From Salinactinospora qingdaonensis (lineage in GTDB: Bacteria > Actinomycetota > Actinomycetes > Streptosporangiales > Streptosporangiaceae): a stretch of DNA of 64,000 nucleotides. The notes below the pieces were generated by a model. It was not told the origin of the DNA, did not search any database, and saw only the letters and a program-made list of their open reading frames with translations. Every line of letters starts with the position of its first letter. Position 1 is the first letter of the stretch. Both the position numbers and the translations under genes were made by a program. The stretch is from positions 1-64,000 of the forward strand of contig NZ_BAABDD010000014.1 in NCBI RefSeq assembly GCF_039539445.1. Direction: 5' to 3'. Below, in pieces: positions 1-8,215 of the stretch.

Positions 1-116
1 CGTCCAGATGGACATAGAGTGCGGTCAGAAGGGCGTCCAGGTTTTTGGTCACACATCGATCATGGGCGCCCTTCGCCATGTCCGCGACCGGCCACAAGAT
101 TCCCATCAACGATCTA

Positions 117-268
117 GGTTCTGTTTTTCGAACGACTGGGGTGGGGGGTCGTCGTCGGCTCGTGCCTCGATCGCTGCGCGGTCTCGCCAGCCCGCGGGGG
201 CGACAGCGGAGGCGCTCACCCACGTCACCCACCGTCTGTCCTCGCCGCCCTTGCCCAAAAACAGAACC
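117..268. repeat. Possible 152-bp MITE-like element with 12-bp terminal inverted repeats
   Basis: GGTTCTGTTTTT at 117-128 and its exact reverse complement AAAAACAGAACC at 257-268 bound 152 bp of non-coding DNA. Inside lies one copy of the dispersed palindromic element (161-192) that recurs near the CRISPR arrays. No target-site duplication is obvious at the ends and there is no transposase, so calling it a miniature element is inference; it could be a chance pair of short inverted repeats. Confidence 0.4.
161..192 (-). repeat. Dispersed palindromic element, copy 1 (diverged)
   Basis: A 32-bp unit matching the copies at 22528-22559, 22799-22830 and 23039-23070 at about 28 of 32 positions. Similarity continues for roughly 20 bp beyond the unit (a GACGACG and C-rich tract), most clearly to the 23039 copy. 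The core in the other copies is the hairpin GATCGCTTCGCGATC; here it is partly degraded. No protein function is implied. Confidence 0.6.
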
Positions 269-291
269 CCGTCCGAACGGGGGAAACTTTT
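267..291 (+). terminator. Small hairpin with T-run, possible terminator of an upstream gene
   Basis: CCCCGT and ACGGGG (6 bp each, 4-nt loop) are followed by GAAACTTTT. It could end a transcript entering from left of the window. No gene is visible in 1-604 on either strand; the long frame that runs into leuA there looks like a high-GC read-through frame, not coding sequence. Confidence 0.35.
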
Positions 292-604
292 CCTCACGTG
301 CCATTGCCCGTTGCCGGCCTCACACAAGATCCCGCCCACAACACGGTTGGGTCAGGGACGTGCGGCGCGGTGTGGGGTGGAGCCGAGGGCGCGAGCAGGC
401 GGATTCGGAGAACCGCCCGCGGCGGCGGTGGCGTCCTCCAGGGCCGGGTGCGCCGCCGCGGCATCGGCCCCGGTACCACCCCCGTCTTCGCGAAGTGGAG
501 GGTCGGCGCCGGCCTCCTGGGGGATGCGAGGGCCCACCGGACGCGGAGAGCTTCGGGGGGGCTGACGTTTCTCGCGCCCAACGTCTGCTACGGTGTCTAC
601 CGTT

Positions 605-652
605 ATGCTGCGCGAGCTGCTCCTCCTTAGTGGCCGCGGCGGGGGCCGATAA
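605..652 (+). CDS. Leucine-rich leader peptide upstream of leuA
   Basis: A 15-codon frame, ATG to TAA, encodes MLRELLLLSGRGGGR, with five leucines including four in a row, and ends 88 bp before leuA. Leucine-codon-rich leader peptides ahead of leuA are known in Actinobacteria and sense charged leucyl-tRNA by ribosome stalling. G+C-rich complementary stretches follow the stop codon (GGCCGCGG near 632 with CCGCGGGG near 672; CGGCCGGCTCC near 656), which could form alternative stems reaching the leuA ribosome binding site. The peptide is read directly from the sequence; the attenuation mechanism is inferred from the family. Confidence 0.75.
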   Translation: MLRELLLLSGRGGGR

Positions 653-740
653 AAAACGGCCGGCTCCCTCGCCGCGGGGCTTCGGCATGTTCTGTCGGCC
701 GCACCGACCGCCAGCACTTGAGTTTTCGAGGAGCTATTTC
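653..740 (+). promoter_or_regulatory. leuA attenuator / leader region
   Basis: This segment, between the leader-peptide stop and leuA, has a run of A residues (AAAAAA near 651-656) and several G+C-rich blocks able to pair with the end of the leader frame. There is no clear T-tract after any stem, so control may act on translation of leuA rather than by termination. The leuA ribosome binding site GAGGAG sits at 728-733. Confidence 0.5.
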
Positions 741-2462
741 ATGATGCCGCAGCAGCAACCCAGTGGTATGCCCTTTCAGCGCTACACGCCTTTCCCAAGG
801 GTCGATCTGCCGGATCGAACGTGGCCGTCCGCGACCATCACCCAGGCCCCGCGCTGGCTGTCCACCGATCTGCGTGACGGGAACCAGGCACTGATCGAGC
901 CCATGGACCCCGAGCGCAAGCGTGAGATGTTCGACCTGCTGGTCACGATGGGCTACAAGGAGATCGAGGTCGGTTTCCCCGCGGCCAGCCAAACCGACTT
1001 CGACTTCGTACGTAGCCTGATCGACGGCGAGGCGATCCCCGACGACGTCCAGATCTCGGTGCTGACCCAGGCGCGCGAAGACCTGATCGAACGCACCGTG
1101 CAGAGCCTGGTGGGCGCCAAACGCGCCACGGTGCACCTGTACAACGCGACCGCGCCGCAGTTCCGCCGGGTGGTCTTCGAGGTCGACCGCGACGCCTGCA
1201 AGGCTATCGCCGTCGAGGGCACCCGCCACGTCATGAAGTTCGCTGAGCAGTACCTGGCCGACACCGAGTACTTCGGCTACGAGTACTCACCCGAGATCTT
1301 CATCGACACCGAACTGGACTTCGCGCTGGAGGTGTGCGAGGCCGTCATGGATGTCTGGCAGCCCGGTCCGGGGCGCGAGATCATCCTGAACCTGCCGGCC
1401 ACGGTGGAGCGCGCCACCCCCAACGTCTACGCCGACCAGATCGAGTGGATGAGCCGCAACCTGTCGCGGCGCGAGCACGTATGTCTGTCGGTGCACCCGC
1501 ACAACGACCGGGGAGCCGCCGTGGCCGCGGCTGAGTTGGCCGTCATGGGCGGGGCCGACCGTGTCGAGGGGTGCCTGTTCGGCCATGGGGAACGCACCGG
1601 CAACGTCGACCTGATCACCCTGGGCATGAACCTGTTCAGCCAAGGTGTGGACCCGATGATCGACTTCTCCGACATCGACGCCATCCGCAGCACGGTCGAG
1701 CACTGCACCCAGTTGCCGGTAGCCCCGCGCCACCCCTACGGCGGTGAGCTGGTCTACACGGCGTTCTCCGGCTCCCACCAGGACGCCATCAACAAGGGCC
1801 TGCGCTCCCTGGAAGAGGAAGCCGAAGCAGCGGGCACGCCGGTGAACGAGTATCCATGGCAGGTGCCCTACCTGCCTATCGACCCCAAGGACGTGGGCCG
1901 CACCTATGAGGCGGTCATCCGCGTCAACAGCCAGTCCGGCAAAGGCGGGGTCTCCCACATCCTGAACCGCGACCACGCGCTGGACCTGCCGCGGCGGCTA
2001 CAGATCGAGTTCTCCCGCGCGGTGCAGGAGTTCACCGACGCCGAAGGCGGCGAGTTCTCCGCTGAGCGGCTGTGGGAGATCTTCACCCAGATCTACCTGA
2101 CCGACGGGCCGCTGGGGGTGATGGCGCACCGCTCCAGCACCAACGGCTCGGAGGGTTCCTACACGGTCAGCGCCGACGTGCGCTTTGAAGGCGAGATCCG
2201 TGAGGTCACCGGTAACGGCAACGGTCCCATATCGGCGTTCGTCGACGCGCTGGGGGAGATCGGGGTCAAGGTGCGGGTGCTGGACTACGTCGAGCACGCC
2301 ATGAGCGAGGGCGGCGACGCGCGGGCCGCCGCCTACGTCGAGGCCGAGGTGGAGGGGCGCACGGTGTGGGGCGTGGGCATCCACGCCAACATCACCACAG
2401 CTTCCTTCCGGGCGGTGTGCAGCGCCGTCAACCACGCGGCCACCATCGCCGCCAACCGCTGA
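741..2462 (+). CDS. leuA: 2-isopropylmalate synthase
   Basis: Condenses acetyl-CoA with 2-oxoisovalerate, the first committed step of leucine synthesis, in the cytosol. The 573-residue protein is the long actinobacterial LeuA type. An N-terminal HMGL-like barrel contains STDLRDGNQALIEPM (metal and substrate site), then IEVGFPAASQTD, the HPHNDRG motif and GCLFGHGERTGNVDL. The C-terminal roughly 130 residues form the regulatory LeuA allosteric domain (SYTVSADVRFEGEIREVTGNGNGPI). The ATG at 741 is preceded by GAGGAG at 728-733. The frame stays open far upstream, but that extension has no family similarity. The leucine-rich leader peptide just upstream predicts control by leucine supply. Confidence 0.97.
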   Translation: MMPQQQPSGMPFQRYTPFPRVDLPDRTWPSATITQAPRWLSTDLRDGNQALIEPMDPERKREMFDLLVTMGYKEIEVGFPAASQTDFDFVRSLIDGEAIPDDVQISVLTQAREDLIERTVQSLVGAKRATVHLYNATAPQFRRVVFEVDRDACKAIAVEGTRHVMKFAEQYLADTEYFGYEYSPEIFIDTELDFALEVCEAVMDVWQPGPGREIILNLPATVERATPNVYADQIEWMSRNLSRREHVCLSVHPHNDRGAAVAAAELAVMGGADRVEGCLFGHGERTGNVDLITLGMNLFSQGVDPMIDFSDIDAIRSTVEHCTQLPVAPRHPYGGELVYTAFSGSHQDAINKGLRSLEEEAEAAGTPVNEYPWQVPYLPIDPKDVGRTYEAVIRVNSQSGKGGVSHILNRDHALDLPRRLQIEFSRAVQEFTDAEGGEFSAERLWEIFTQIYLTDGPLGVMAHRSSTNGSEGSYTVSADVRFEGEIREVTGNGNGPISAFVDALGEIGVKVRVLDYVEHAMSEGGDARAAAYVEAEVEGRTVWGVGIHANITTASFRAVCSAVNHAATIAANR

Positions 2463-2483
2463 GAATCGCTGAGAAGCACTGGC

Positions 2484-2547
2484 GCGCCGGTCCACCGAGG
2501 TTTCTCGGTGCGCCGGCGCTCGGGCCGGGGCACCGGTGCCCCGGCCC
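2484..2547. terminator. Tandem hairpins between convergent leuA and CAP gene
   Basis: The first hairpin (2484-2519) has CACCGAG pairing with CTCGGTG, extended by GCGCCGG pairing with CCGGCGC. The second (2522-2547) is a perfect 26-bp palindrome with arms GGGCCGGGGCACC. Neither has a T-run, as is usual for actinobacterial terminators, and their place between convergent genes supports bidirectional termination. Confidence 0.65.
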
Positions 2548-2591
2548 TCAGCTCAGGCGGTGCTCGCGCTTCAGTCGAACGGTCACCACGT

Positions 2592-3416
2592 TCAGCGGCG
2601 CCCGAACGTCTGCGTCCAGTAGGTATCGACCTCGGCCACCCCGACCGCCCTGTTGTCACAGTTGAGGATGTTGGCGCGGTGGCCAGGGCTGTCCATCCAG
2701 CCCGCCATGACAGCTTCCGCCGAGCGGTAGCCGGCCGCGACATTCTCCCCGGACCACGCCTCGTATCCGGCGTCCTCGGCGCGCTCGGCCGGCCCCTCGC
2801 CCTCGGGGCTCTCGTGGGCCATGTACCTGCGGGTCGCCATGTCTTCGCTGTGTACCTCGGCGGCTTTGGTGAGCTGTCGATCCACCCGCAGCGGCTCGCA
2901 GCCGGCATCGGCGCGTTCGGTGTTGGCCAACTCGACGACCTCGGCTACTTCCGCCCGCAGCGTTTCGAGCTCCCCGGTATCGCCACTGAGGTCATCGGGC
3001 GGTAGCGGCGTTTCCTGCCCTCCGCTGTCCTCGGGTGGGGCGATGTCGAGCGCGCTGGGCACAGCCGTGGCCGTCACCGGCTCCGCCGAACTGTCGGGGC
3101 TGGGCCGGGTGGTAGGCGTGGGGGCGGCACCGTCGCCGGCGTCGGGGAAGAAGTCCGTGGGCGGGCGCTGCTCACTGGAGGTCGGCGGTGAGGCCGCCCC
3201 GGCGTGATCGGGCGTGCCGCCGGCGCCCTCGTAGGCCAAAGCACCGAGGGTCAGCGCCCCCGCCAGCCCCAGTCCTACGGGCAACGCGACCAGGCCCGCC
3301 ACAAGGGGCCGTCCCCAGCGGCGGCGGGGCGCCGACCGTTTCGCGCCATTGCGGCGGCGCCCACCTGTGCCCGCCATGGTCCTGGCGCCGCTACGGCTCC
3401 CGCTTCCCCGTGGCAT
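2592..3416 (-). CDS. Membrane-anchored or secreted CAP (SCP/PR-1) domain protein
   Basis: A 274-residue protein. A basic N-terminus precedes one hydrophobic segment (about residues 36-60, LVAGLVALPVGLGLAGALTL), then a Pro/Thr/Ser/Asp-rich linker (about 65-145), then a CAP domain at the C-terminus. Diagnostic motifs are LANTERADAGCEPLRVD, HSEDMATRRYMAHESPEG, ENVAAG and WMDSPGHRANILN, matching the bacterial YkwD-like group. CAP proteins are extracellular; the biochemical role of the bacterial ones is mostly unknown. The ATG used has AGAGG just upstream; an internal ATG at 3377 would also keep the hydrophobic segment. It is divergent from recO and convergent with leuA. Confidence 0.85.
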   Translation of the reverse strand: MPRGSGSRSGARTMAGTGGRRRNGAKRSAPRRRWGRPLVAGLVALPVGLGLAGALTLGALAYEGAGGTPDHAGAASPPTSSEQRPPTDFFPDAGDGAAPTPTTRPSPDSSAEPVTATAVPSALDIAPPEDSGGQETPLPPDDLSGDTGELETLRAEVAEVVELANTERADAGCEPLRVDRQLTKAAEVHSEDMATRRYMAHESPEGEGPAERAEDAGYEAWSGENVAAGYRSAEAVMAGWMDSPGHRANILNCDNRAVGVAEVDTYWTQTFGRR

Positions 3417-3427
3417 ATCCCGCCTCT

Positions 3428-3441
3428 ATTCGCTAACGAAT
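3428..3441. promoter_or_regulatory. Short palindrome upstream of the CAP gene
   Basis: ATTCG-CTAA-CGAAT is a perfect 5-bp inverted repeat 12 bp before the CAP gene start, in the roughly 200-bp region shared with divergent recO. It may be an operator or part of a promoter; no known regulator is assigned. Confidence 0.3.
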
Positions 3442-3618
3442 GATCCCTTAGTGACTTTTGTGCGGGATGGTAGAACAAATCCACCCTAAAGGTGTCGCCG
3501 AACGGTGGTGTGTCCCGTGGCCCCGCGTAAGCCGGCGACGCCTGTCCGCCTGCCGCCAGGGGTGGCAGTGATTTCGGGCTGGTTCGCCCCACGTCCAGCG
3601 ATCGGCAACAATGGAAGC

Positions 3619-4350
3619 GTGAGCCTCTACCGCGATGAAGGCATCGTCTTACGCACCCAGAAACTGGGGGAGGCCGACCGCATCGTCACCCTGCTGACCC
3701 GGCGCACTGGGCTGGTGCGCGCGGTCGGCAAGGGAGTGCGCCGCACCAAGTCTCGTTTCGGTGCCCGACTGGAACCCTTCACCCATGTCGACCTGCAATG
3801 CCACACGGGCCGCAGCCTGGACGTGATCACCCAGGCCGATACGGTGCGCGCCTATGGCAGCCCCATCGTCGACGACTACGCCCGCTACACCGCGGGCACC
3901 GCGATGCTGGAGACCGCCGAGAAGATCGTCATCGTGGAAAAGGACCCCGCGCTGCGACAGTTCCTGCTGCTCGTGGGCGCCTTGCGCACCCTAGGGGAGA
4001 ACAGCCACGCTCCCCGCTTGGTGCTCGACGCCTATCTGCTGCGCTCGCTAGCGGTGGCCGGCTACGCCCCGGCGCTGCACGACTGCGCCGGCTGTGGCGG
4101 GCAAGGGCCGCACCGTTCGTTCGCCGTCCACGCCGGTGGCGCGGTGTGTTCGGTGTGTCGTCCCGCTGGCTCGACCAGCCCGGCCGCCGAAACGCTGCAC
4201 CTGATGGATGCTCTGCTGCGGGGCGACTGGCCCGAGGCCGACGCCAGCCAGCCCCGGACCCGCAGCGAGTGCAGTGGCCTGGTGGCCGCCTATCTACAGT
4301 GGCACCTGGAAAACGGAATCCGATCCCTGCGCCTGGTGGAGCGTGCGTGA
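3619..4350 (+). CDS. recO: DNA repair protein RecO
   Basis: Recombination mediator that helps RecR load RecA on SSB-coated single-stranded DNA and anneals strands. The 243-residue length is normal. The N-terminal OB-fold begins SLYRDEGIVLRTQKLGEADRIVTLLT, the standard RecO start, so the GTG at 3619 is chosen over the upstream in-frame extension. The C-terminal domain carries a four-cysteine zinc site: C156 and C159 (CAGC) and C177 and C180 (CSVC). Its TGA overlaps the GTG of uppS by four bases (GTGA), so the two are translationally coupled. The recO-uppS pair is conserved in Actinobacteria. Confidence 0.95.
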   Translation: MSLYRDEGIVLRTQKLGEADRIVTLLTRRTGLVRAVGKGVRRTKSRFGARLEPFTHVDLQCHTGRSLDVITQADTVRAYGSPIVDDYARYTAGTAMLETAEKIVIVEKDPALRQFLLLVGALRTLGENSHAPRLVLDAYLLRSLAVAGYAPALHDCAGCGGQGPHRSFAVHAGGAVCSVCRPAGSTSPAAETLHLMDALLRGDWPEADASQPRTRSECSGLVAAYLQWHLENGIRSLRLVERA

Positions 4351-5183
4351 GTCTGTATAAATCCTCGTCGTCGAAGTCCGCTAAGCGGGAGGTGCTGCCG
4401 CCCGACCCCCATCCCAGCGGTGCCCGCCCCCCTGAACTGCCGCGCGAGGTGATCCCGCGCCACGTTGCCCTGATCATGGACGGCAACGGCCGCTGGGCCA
4501 AGGAGCGAGGGCTGGCACGCACCGAGGGCCACAAGGCCGGGGAGAGTTCCCTGTTCGACGTGATCGAAGGGGCATTGGAACTGGGCATCCCGTGCCTGTC
4601 GGCCTACGCCTTCTCCACGGAGAACTGGCGGCGCTCTCCCGACGAGGTGCGTTTCCTCATGGGGTTCAACCGTGACGTCATCCGCAGGCGCCGCGACGAG
4701 CTGCACGCCCGAGGAGTGCGGGTGCGCTGGGCCGGCCGGCCGGGACGGCTGTGGAAGAGCGTGATCAGCGAGTTGGAGCACGCTCAGGAGCTCACCAAGG
4801 ACAACGACGCGCTCACGCTGCAATTCTGCGTCAACTACGGGGGACGCGCCGAGATCGTCGACGCCGCCGCCGAGATCGCTCGGGCCGCCGTGGCCGGCAC
4901 GATCAACCCTGATCGCATCACCGAAGAGACCGTGGCCAACCACCTCTACACGCCCGGGATGCCCGACGTCGACCTGTTCGTGCGCTCCTCGGGAGAGCAG
5001 CGCTACTCCAACTTCTTGCCCTGGCAGTCCTCCTACGCCGAGTTCGTCTTCCTCAACACGCTCTGGCCCGATTTCGACCGCCGTCACCTCTGGCACGCCT
5101 GCGAGGTCTTCGCCTCGCGCGACCGCCGCTACGGCGGAGCGGTGCCCAACCCGGTCGAGCCCGGTCCCAGCAGCCAAGAGTGA
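4347..5183 (+). CDS. uppS: Isoprenyl transferase (polyprenyl diphosphate synthase, UppS family)
   Basis: A cis-prenyltransferase making the long-chain polyprenyl diphosphate carrier used in wall polymer synthesis. The 278-residue protein has the family signatures in order: HVALIMDGNGRWA (catalytic Asp near residue 45), GHKAG, YAFSTENWRR, then VDLFVRSSGEQRYSNFLPWQSSYAEFVF near the C-terminus. The usual motif reads RTSGE.R.SNF, so RSSGEQRYSNF is a mild variant. The roughly 30-residue charged N-terminal extension is common in actinobacterial homologues. Start is GTG, overlapping the recO stop. Confidence 0.95.
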   Translation: MSLYKSSSSKSAKREVLPPDPHPSGARPPELPREVIPRHVALIMDGNGRWAKERGLARTEGHKAGESSLFDVIEGALELGIPCLSAYAFSTENWRRSPDEVRFLMGFNRDVIRRRRDELHARGVRVRWAGRPGRLWKSVISELEHAQELTKDNDALTLQFCVNYGGRAEIVDAAAEIARAAVAGTINPDRITEETVANHLYTPGMPDVDLFVRSSGEQRYSNFLPWQSSYAEFVFLNTLWPDFDRRHLWHACEVFASRDRRYGGAVPNPVEPGPSSQE

Positions 5184-5193
5184 GGGAGTCCCC

Positions 5194-5985
5194 ATGAGCA
5201 TCCTCGACACGTGCGGCGACCGGCTGTCCTATGTGGCCATTGGCGACAGCTTCACTGAGGGTGTCGGCGATCCCTACCCCGATGAGGGAGCCACCCCGCA
5301 GCATTTCCGGGGCTGGGCCGACCGCTTCGCCGCGCACCTGGCCGAGCAGGTGCCCGACGTCCGCTACGCCAACCTCGCGGTACGCGGCAAACTGCTGCGC
5401 CAGATCATGATCGACCAGTTGCCTGAGGCTGTTGCCAAGCGCCCCGACCTAGTGAGCTTCAGCGGCGGGGGAAACGATCTGCTGCGCCCCGGCAGTGACC
5501 CCGACCGCCTGGCGCGGGTGGTGGAACGGGGGGTGGCCGAGCTGCGCGAAGCCGGTTGCGAGGTCCTCCTGTTCACTGGCGTCAACTTTCCCTCCGGCTA
5601 CATGCGCGCGCTCATCGGCACGTTCGCGCGGTTCAACATGAACCTGCGCGCGATCGCCGATCGCTACGGCTGCTATCTGGTGGACCAGTGGTCCATGGAG
5701 GTGCTGACCGACCGCCGTGCCTGGGATCGAGACCGATTGCACATGTCGCCCGAGGGGCACCGGCGGCTGGCATTGAAGGTGTGCGAGGTGCTGGGCGTTG
5801 AGGTAGCCGAGCGCTGGGACGAACCGTGGCCTCCCGCTGAGCTGCTGGACTGGCGTACCGCGCGCCGGGAGGACCTGCGTTGGATACGTACCTTTCTCGC
5901 GCCGTGGATCGGACGGCGTCTGACCGGCCGGTCCTCCGGCGACGGGGTGAGCGCCAAGCGCCCCGAATTGCGGCAGTTGTCCTAA
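5194..5985 (+). CDS. SGNH/GDSL-type hydrolase
   Basis: A 263-residue cytosolic esterase-like protein with the SGNH block residues. The catalytic Ser is in IGDSFTEGVGD (Ser19), the oxyanion Gly and Asn are near residue 90 (SFSGGGNDLLRPG), and the Asp-His pair is in DRLHMSPEGH (D180, H183). No signal peptide or transmembrane segment is seen, so it should act inside the cell. Substrate is unknown; relatives deacylate or deacetylate small esters. It starts 10 bp after uppS with a good GAGGGAG site, so it is likely in the same transcript. Confidence 0.88.
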   Translation: MSILDTCGDRLSYVAIGDSFTEGVGDPYPDEGATPQHFRGWADRFAAHLAEQVPDVRYANLAVRGKLLRQIMIDQLPEAVAKRPDLVSFSGGGNDLLRPGSDPDRLARVVERGVAELREAGCEVLLFTGVNFPSGYMRALIGTFARFNMNLRAIADRYGCYLVDQWSMEVLTDRRAWDRDRLHMSPEGHRRLALKVCEVLGVEVAERWDEPWPPAELLDWRTARREDLRWIRTFLAPWIGRRLTGRSSGDGVSAKRPELRQLS

Positions 5986-6048
5986 GAGTCGCCCGCGGTA
6001 CCGGCCCGGCGCTGGCTGGCGGTCGTGCCGCGGGCGGCCCTTCTCGGC

Positions 6049-6447
6049 TCAGCCGTGCACAGCCGGCTGCCGCGCGGCTGCGCATTCGCCGCAGGTGCCG
6101 AACACCTCGACCGTGTGGGTGAGTTCGACGAAGCCGTGGCGCGCGGCGACGTTCTCGGCCCATTTCTCCACGGCGGGCCCTTCGACCTCCACGGCCCGCC
6201 CGCAGGAACGACACACCAGGTGATGGTGGTGAGTGTCGGTAACGCAGGCCCGGTAGACGGCCTCGCCGTCGTCAGTGCGCAGGCAGTCGATTTCGCCTGC
6301 GTCGCTGAGAGCCTGCAATGCTCGGTAGACGGTGGTCAACCCGATCTTGGAGCCTTCGGCACGCAGATCGGCATACAGGTCCTGGGCGCTGCGAAAGCCG
6401 CTGCTCTCGTTCAGCGCCCGGCGCACGGTGTCGCGACGTGAACTCAA
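6049..6447 (-). CDS. zur: Fur-family zinc uptake regulator
   Basis: A 132-residue Fur-family repressor. A winged helix (about residues 1-70, GLTTVYRALQALSDAGEI) is followed by a dimerisation domain with the metal motif DTHHHHLVCRSCGR and the structural zinc Cys pairs C79/C82 and C119/C122. Linkage to a metal ABC importer and a Zur-type box upstream of that operon point to Zur rather than Fur. The TTG start overlaps the TGA of the permease gene (TTGA), giving translational coupling. It should bind zinc and repress its own operon at 8201-8215. Confidence 0.9.
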   Translation of the reverse strand: MSSRRDTVRRALNESSGFRSAQDLYADLRAEGSKIGLTTVYRALQALSDAGEIDCLRTDDGEAVYRACVTDTHHHHLVCRSCGRAVEVEGPAVEKWAENVAARHGFVELTHTVEVFGTCGECAAARQPAVHG

Positions 6448-7346
6448 CTCGATACGCTCCCCGACTCGGTCTGGGGCATCGTACCGACCATGGCACGTTT
6501 TTCCTCGATCGGGGAGGTCCTACCGGTGTGGCGATAGCGACGCAGTACCCGTCCGACGACGACGGCGCAGGTGAACACGGCCAAGGCGATCAGTACGATG
6601 GCGGCGCCCGGAGCGACATCGGCGTAGTAGGCGGTCGACAACCCGCCCAGTGCCGCGAGGACGCCGATGACCACTGCCAGGGCCATGGTAATGCGGAAGC
6701 TGCGGCTGAGCTGCTGGGCCGCGGCCACGGGGACGACCATGAGCGCGCTGACCAGCAGCACCCCCACCACCCGCATGGCGATGACGACGGTCACAGCGGC
6801 GGTAACCGCGATCACCAAGCTCAGTAAGCGCACCGGCAGTCCGTGCGCCCGGGCGGTGTCCTCGTCTTGGCACAGCACGAACAGTTCCCGCCCGAAGTAG
6901 CCCAGCACGGCCAACACCACAGCGGCCAACCCCGCGACCACGTAGACGTCGGTGGCGTTGACGCTGCTCACCGAACCGAACAGGTACGCGGTGAGTGTGG
7001 CGTTGTTGGCGCCGGGAGCCAGGCCGATCAGCAGCACGCCACCGGCGATGCCGCCGTAGAACAGCAGCGCCAGCGCCACGTCGCCGCTGGTGCGCGCCCG
7101 CACCCGCACCAGTTCGATGACGACGGCGCCGGCCGCGGCGACCACGAGCGCGGTGAGCACGGGCGAGGTGCTGGTGAGAAATCCCAAGGCGACGCCGGTG
7201 AGGGCCAGGTGGCCGATGCCGTCACCCAACAGGGCAAGTCGCCGCTGCACCATGAAGGTCCCGATGAGGGGGGCGACGAGACCGACCAGTACGGCCGCGA
7301 GCAGCGCCCGCCGCATGAAGTCGTAGCTGAGGAGTTCAATCACCAC
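6444..7346 (-). CDS. znuB: Zinc/manganese ABC transporter permease
   Basis: An integral membrane permease of the ABC-3 family, 300 residues with about eight hydrophobic segments. It starts MVIELLSYDFMRRALLAAVLVGLVAPLIGTF and contains the conserved QRRLALLGDGIGHLALTGVALGF stretch that couples to the ATPase. It overlaps the ATPase gene by 11 bp on one side and zur by 4 bp on the other. GTG start. Substrate is probably zinc from context. No periplasmic binding protein gene is present in this operon. Confidence 0.93.
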   Translation of the reverse strand: MVIELLSYDFMRRALLAAVLVGLVAPLIGTFMVQRRLALLGDGIGHLALTGVALGFLTSTSPVLTALVVAAAGAVVIELVRVRARTSGDVALALLFYGGIAGGVLLIGLAPGANNATLTAYLFGSVSSVNATDVYVVAGLAAVVLAVLGYFGRELFVLCQDEDTARAHGLPVRLLSLVIAVTAAVTVVIAMRVVGVLLVSALMVVPVAAAQQLSRSFRITMALAVVIGVLAALGGLSTAYYADVAPGAAIVLIALAVFTCAVVVGRVLRRYRHTGRTSPIEEKRAMVGTMPQTESGSVSS

Positions 7347-8181
7347 GGCTGACCTCGAAGGTGGGAACGGCCGGCGGCGGGCCGGTGGAGGAGTAGTCGC
7401 TTTCGGCGTGCGGGTGCACGTGGTCGTGGCCCGGGCGGGCGCACTCGCCCTCCGGACGCGGGGGCGCGCCCTCGTGGGTGATGCGGCCGTGGGAGAGCAC
7501 GATCGCGCGGTCGATCAGCGGTTCCAGGGGGCCCAGTTCGTGTAGCACCACGACGATGGTGGCCCCGCGGGCCGACAACGCGGTGATGGTGTCGGCTAGG
7601 GCGCGTTGGCTGGCGGCGTCGACGCCGGCCAACGGCTCGTCCATGATGAAGGTGTCGGGGCGCGCGGCCAGCGCGCGGGCGATGAGTACTCGCTGCTGCT
7701 GGCCCCCGGAGAGTTCGTGGATGGAGTCGTGGGCGCGGTCGGCCAGTCCCACAGCCGACAGGGCCTCGGTGACGGCCTCGCGGTCGGCGGCTGTGGCGCG
7801 GCGCAGCCGACGCCGACGCACCACCTGGCCTGAGGCGACGATTTCGCGCACCGTGGCGGGGACTCCGCCGCCGGCGGAGAGTCGCTGCGGTACGTAGCCG
7901 ATGCGGCCCCAGTCGCGGAAGCGCCGTGGCGGCTGGCCGTGGATCTCAACTGTGCCACCGGCCAGGGGAGTGAGTCCTAGCAGTGCCCGTACGAGGGTGG
8001 ATTTGCCCGAGCCGTTGGGGCCGAGCACGGCGATGATTTCGCCGGTCTCGATCTCCAGGGTGGCCCCGCGCAGAGCGGGACGGCGGTCGTACTCCACCAC
8101 CGCGTCGTGGGCGCGAAACGCTATGGCGCCTGGACGGCTGTGCCGCTTTGAACGGTCGGTGCTGGAAACATCAACGGACAC
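7336..8181 (-). CDS. znuC: Zinc/manganese ABC transporter ATP-binding protein
   Basis: ATPase of the metal importer. It has Walker A GPNGSGKST (about residues 54-62), the signature ELSGGQQQRV and Walker B TFIMDEPLAG. The C-terminus is histidine-rich (GHDHVHPHAESD), which fits zinc handling. The frame is open upstream to 8277, but that would overlap the neighbouring gene and place the Zur box inside the coding region. The GTG at 8181, 20 bp after the box, is therefore the likely start (281 residues). First gene of znuC-znuB-zur. Confidence 0.9.
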   Translation of the reverse strand: MSVDVSSTDRSKRHSRPGAIAFRAHDAVVEYDRRPALRGATLEIETGEIIAVLGPNGSGKSTLVRALLGLTPLAGGTVEIHGQPPRRFRDWGRIGYVPQRLSAGGGVPATVREIVASGQVVRRRRLRRATAADREAVTEALSAVGLADRAHDSIHELSGGQQQRVLIARALAARPDTFIMDEPLAGVDAASQRALADTITALSARGATIVVVLHELGPLEPLIDRAIVLSHGRITHEGAPPRPEGECARPGHDHVHPHAESDYSSTGPPPAVPTFEVSRGD

Positions 8182-8200
8182 GTCCAAATTCTCGCGAAAA

Positions 8201-8215
8201 TGAAAACGGTTGTCA
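8201..8215 (-). promoter_or_regulatory. Zur box upstream of znuC
   Basis: TGAAAACGGTTGTCA is a 15-bp imperfect palindrome closely matching the actinobacterial Zur box (about TGAAAATGATTTTCA). It lies 20 bp before the proposed znuC GTG, where bound Zur would block transcription of znuC-znuB-zur when zinc is plentiful. Confidence 0.8.

Noticed and set aside
45..740. Long upstream extension of the leuA frame
   Set aside because: The extra 232 residues are Arg/Pro/Gly-rich with no family similarity, cover the leader peptide and dispersed repeat, and ignore the good GAGGAG-ATG at 741.
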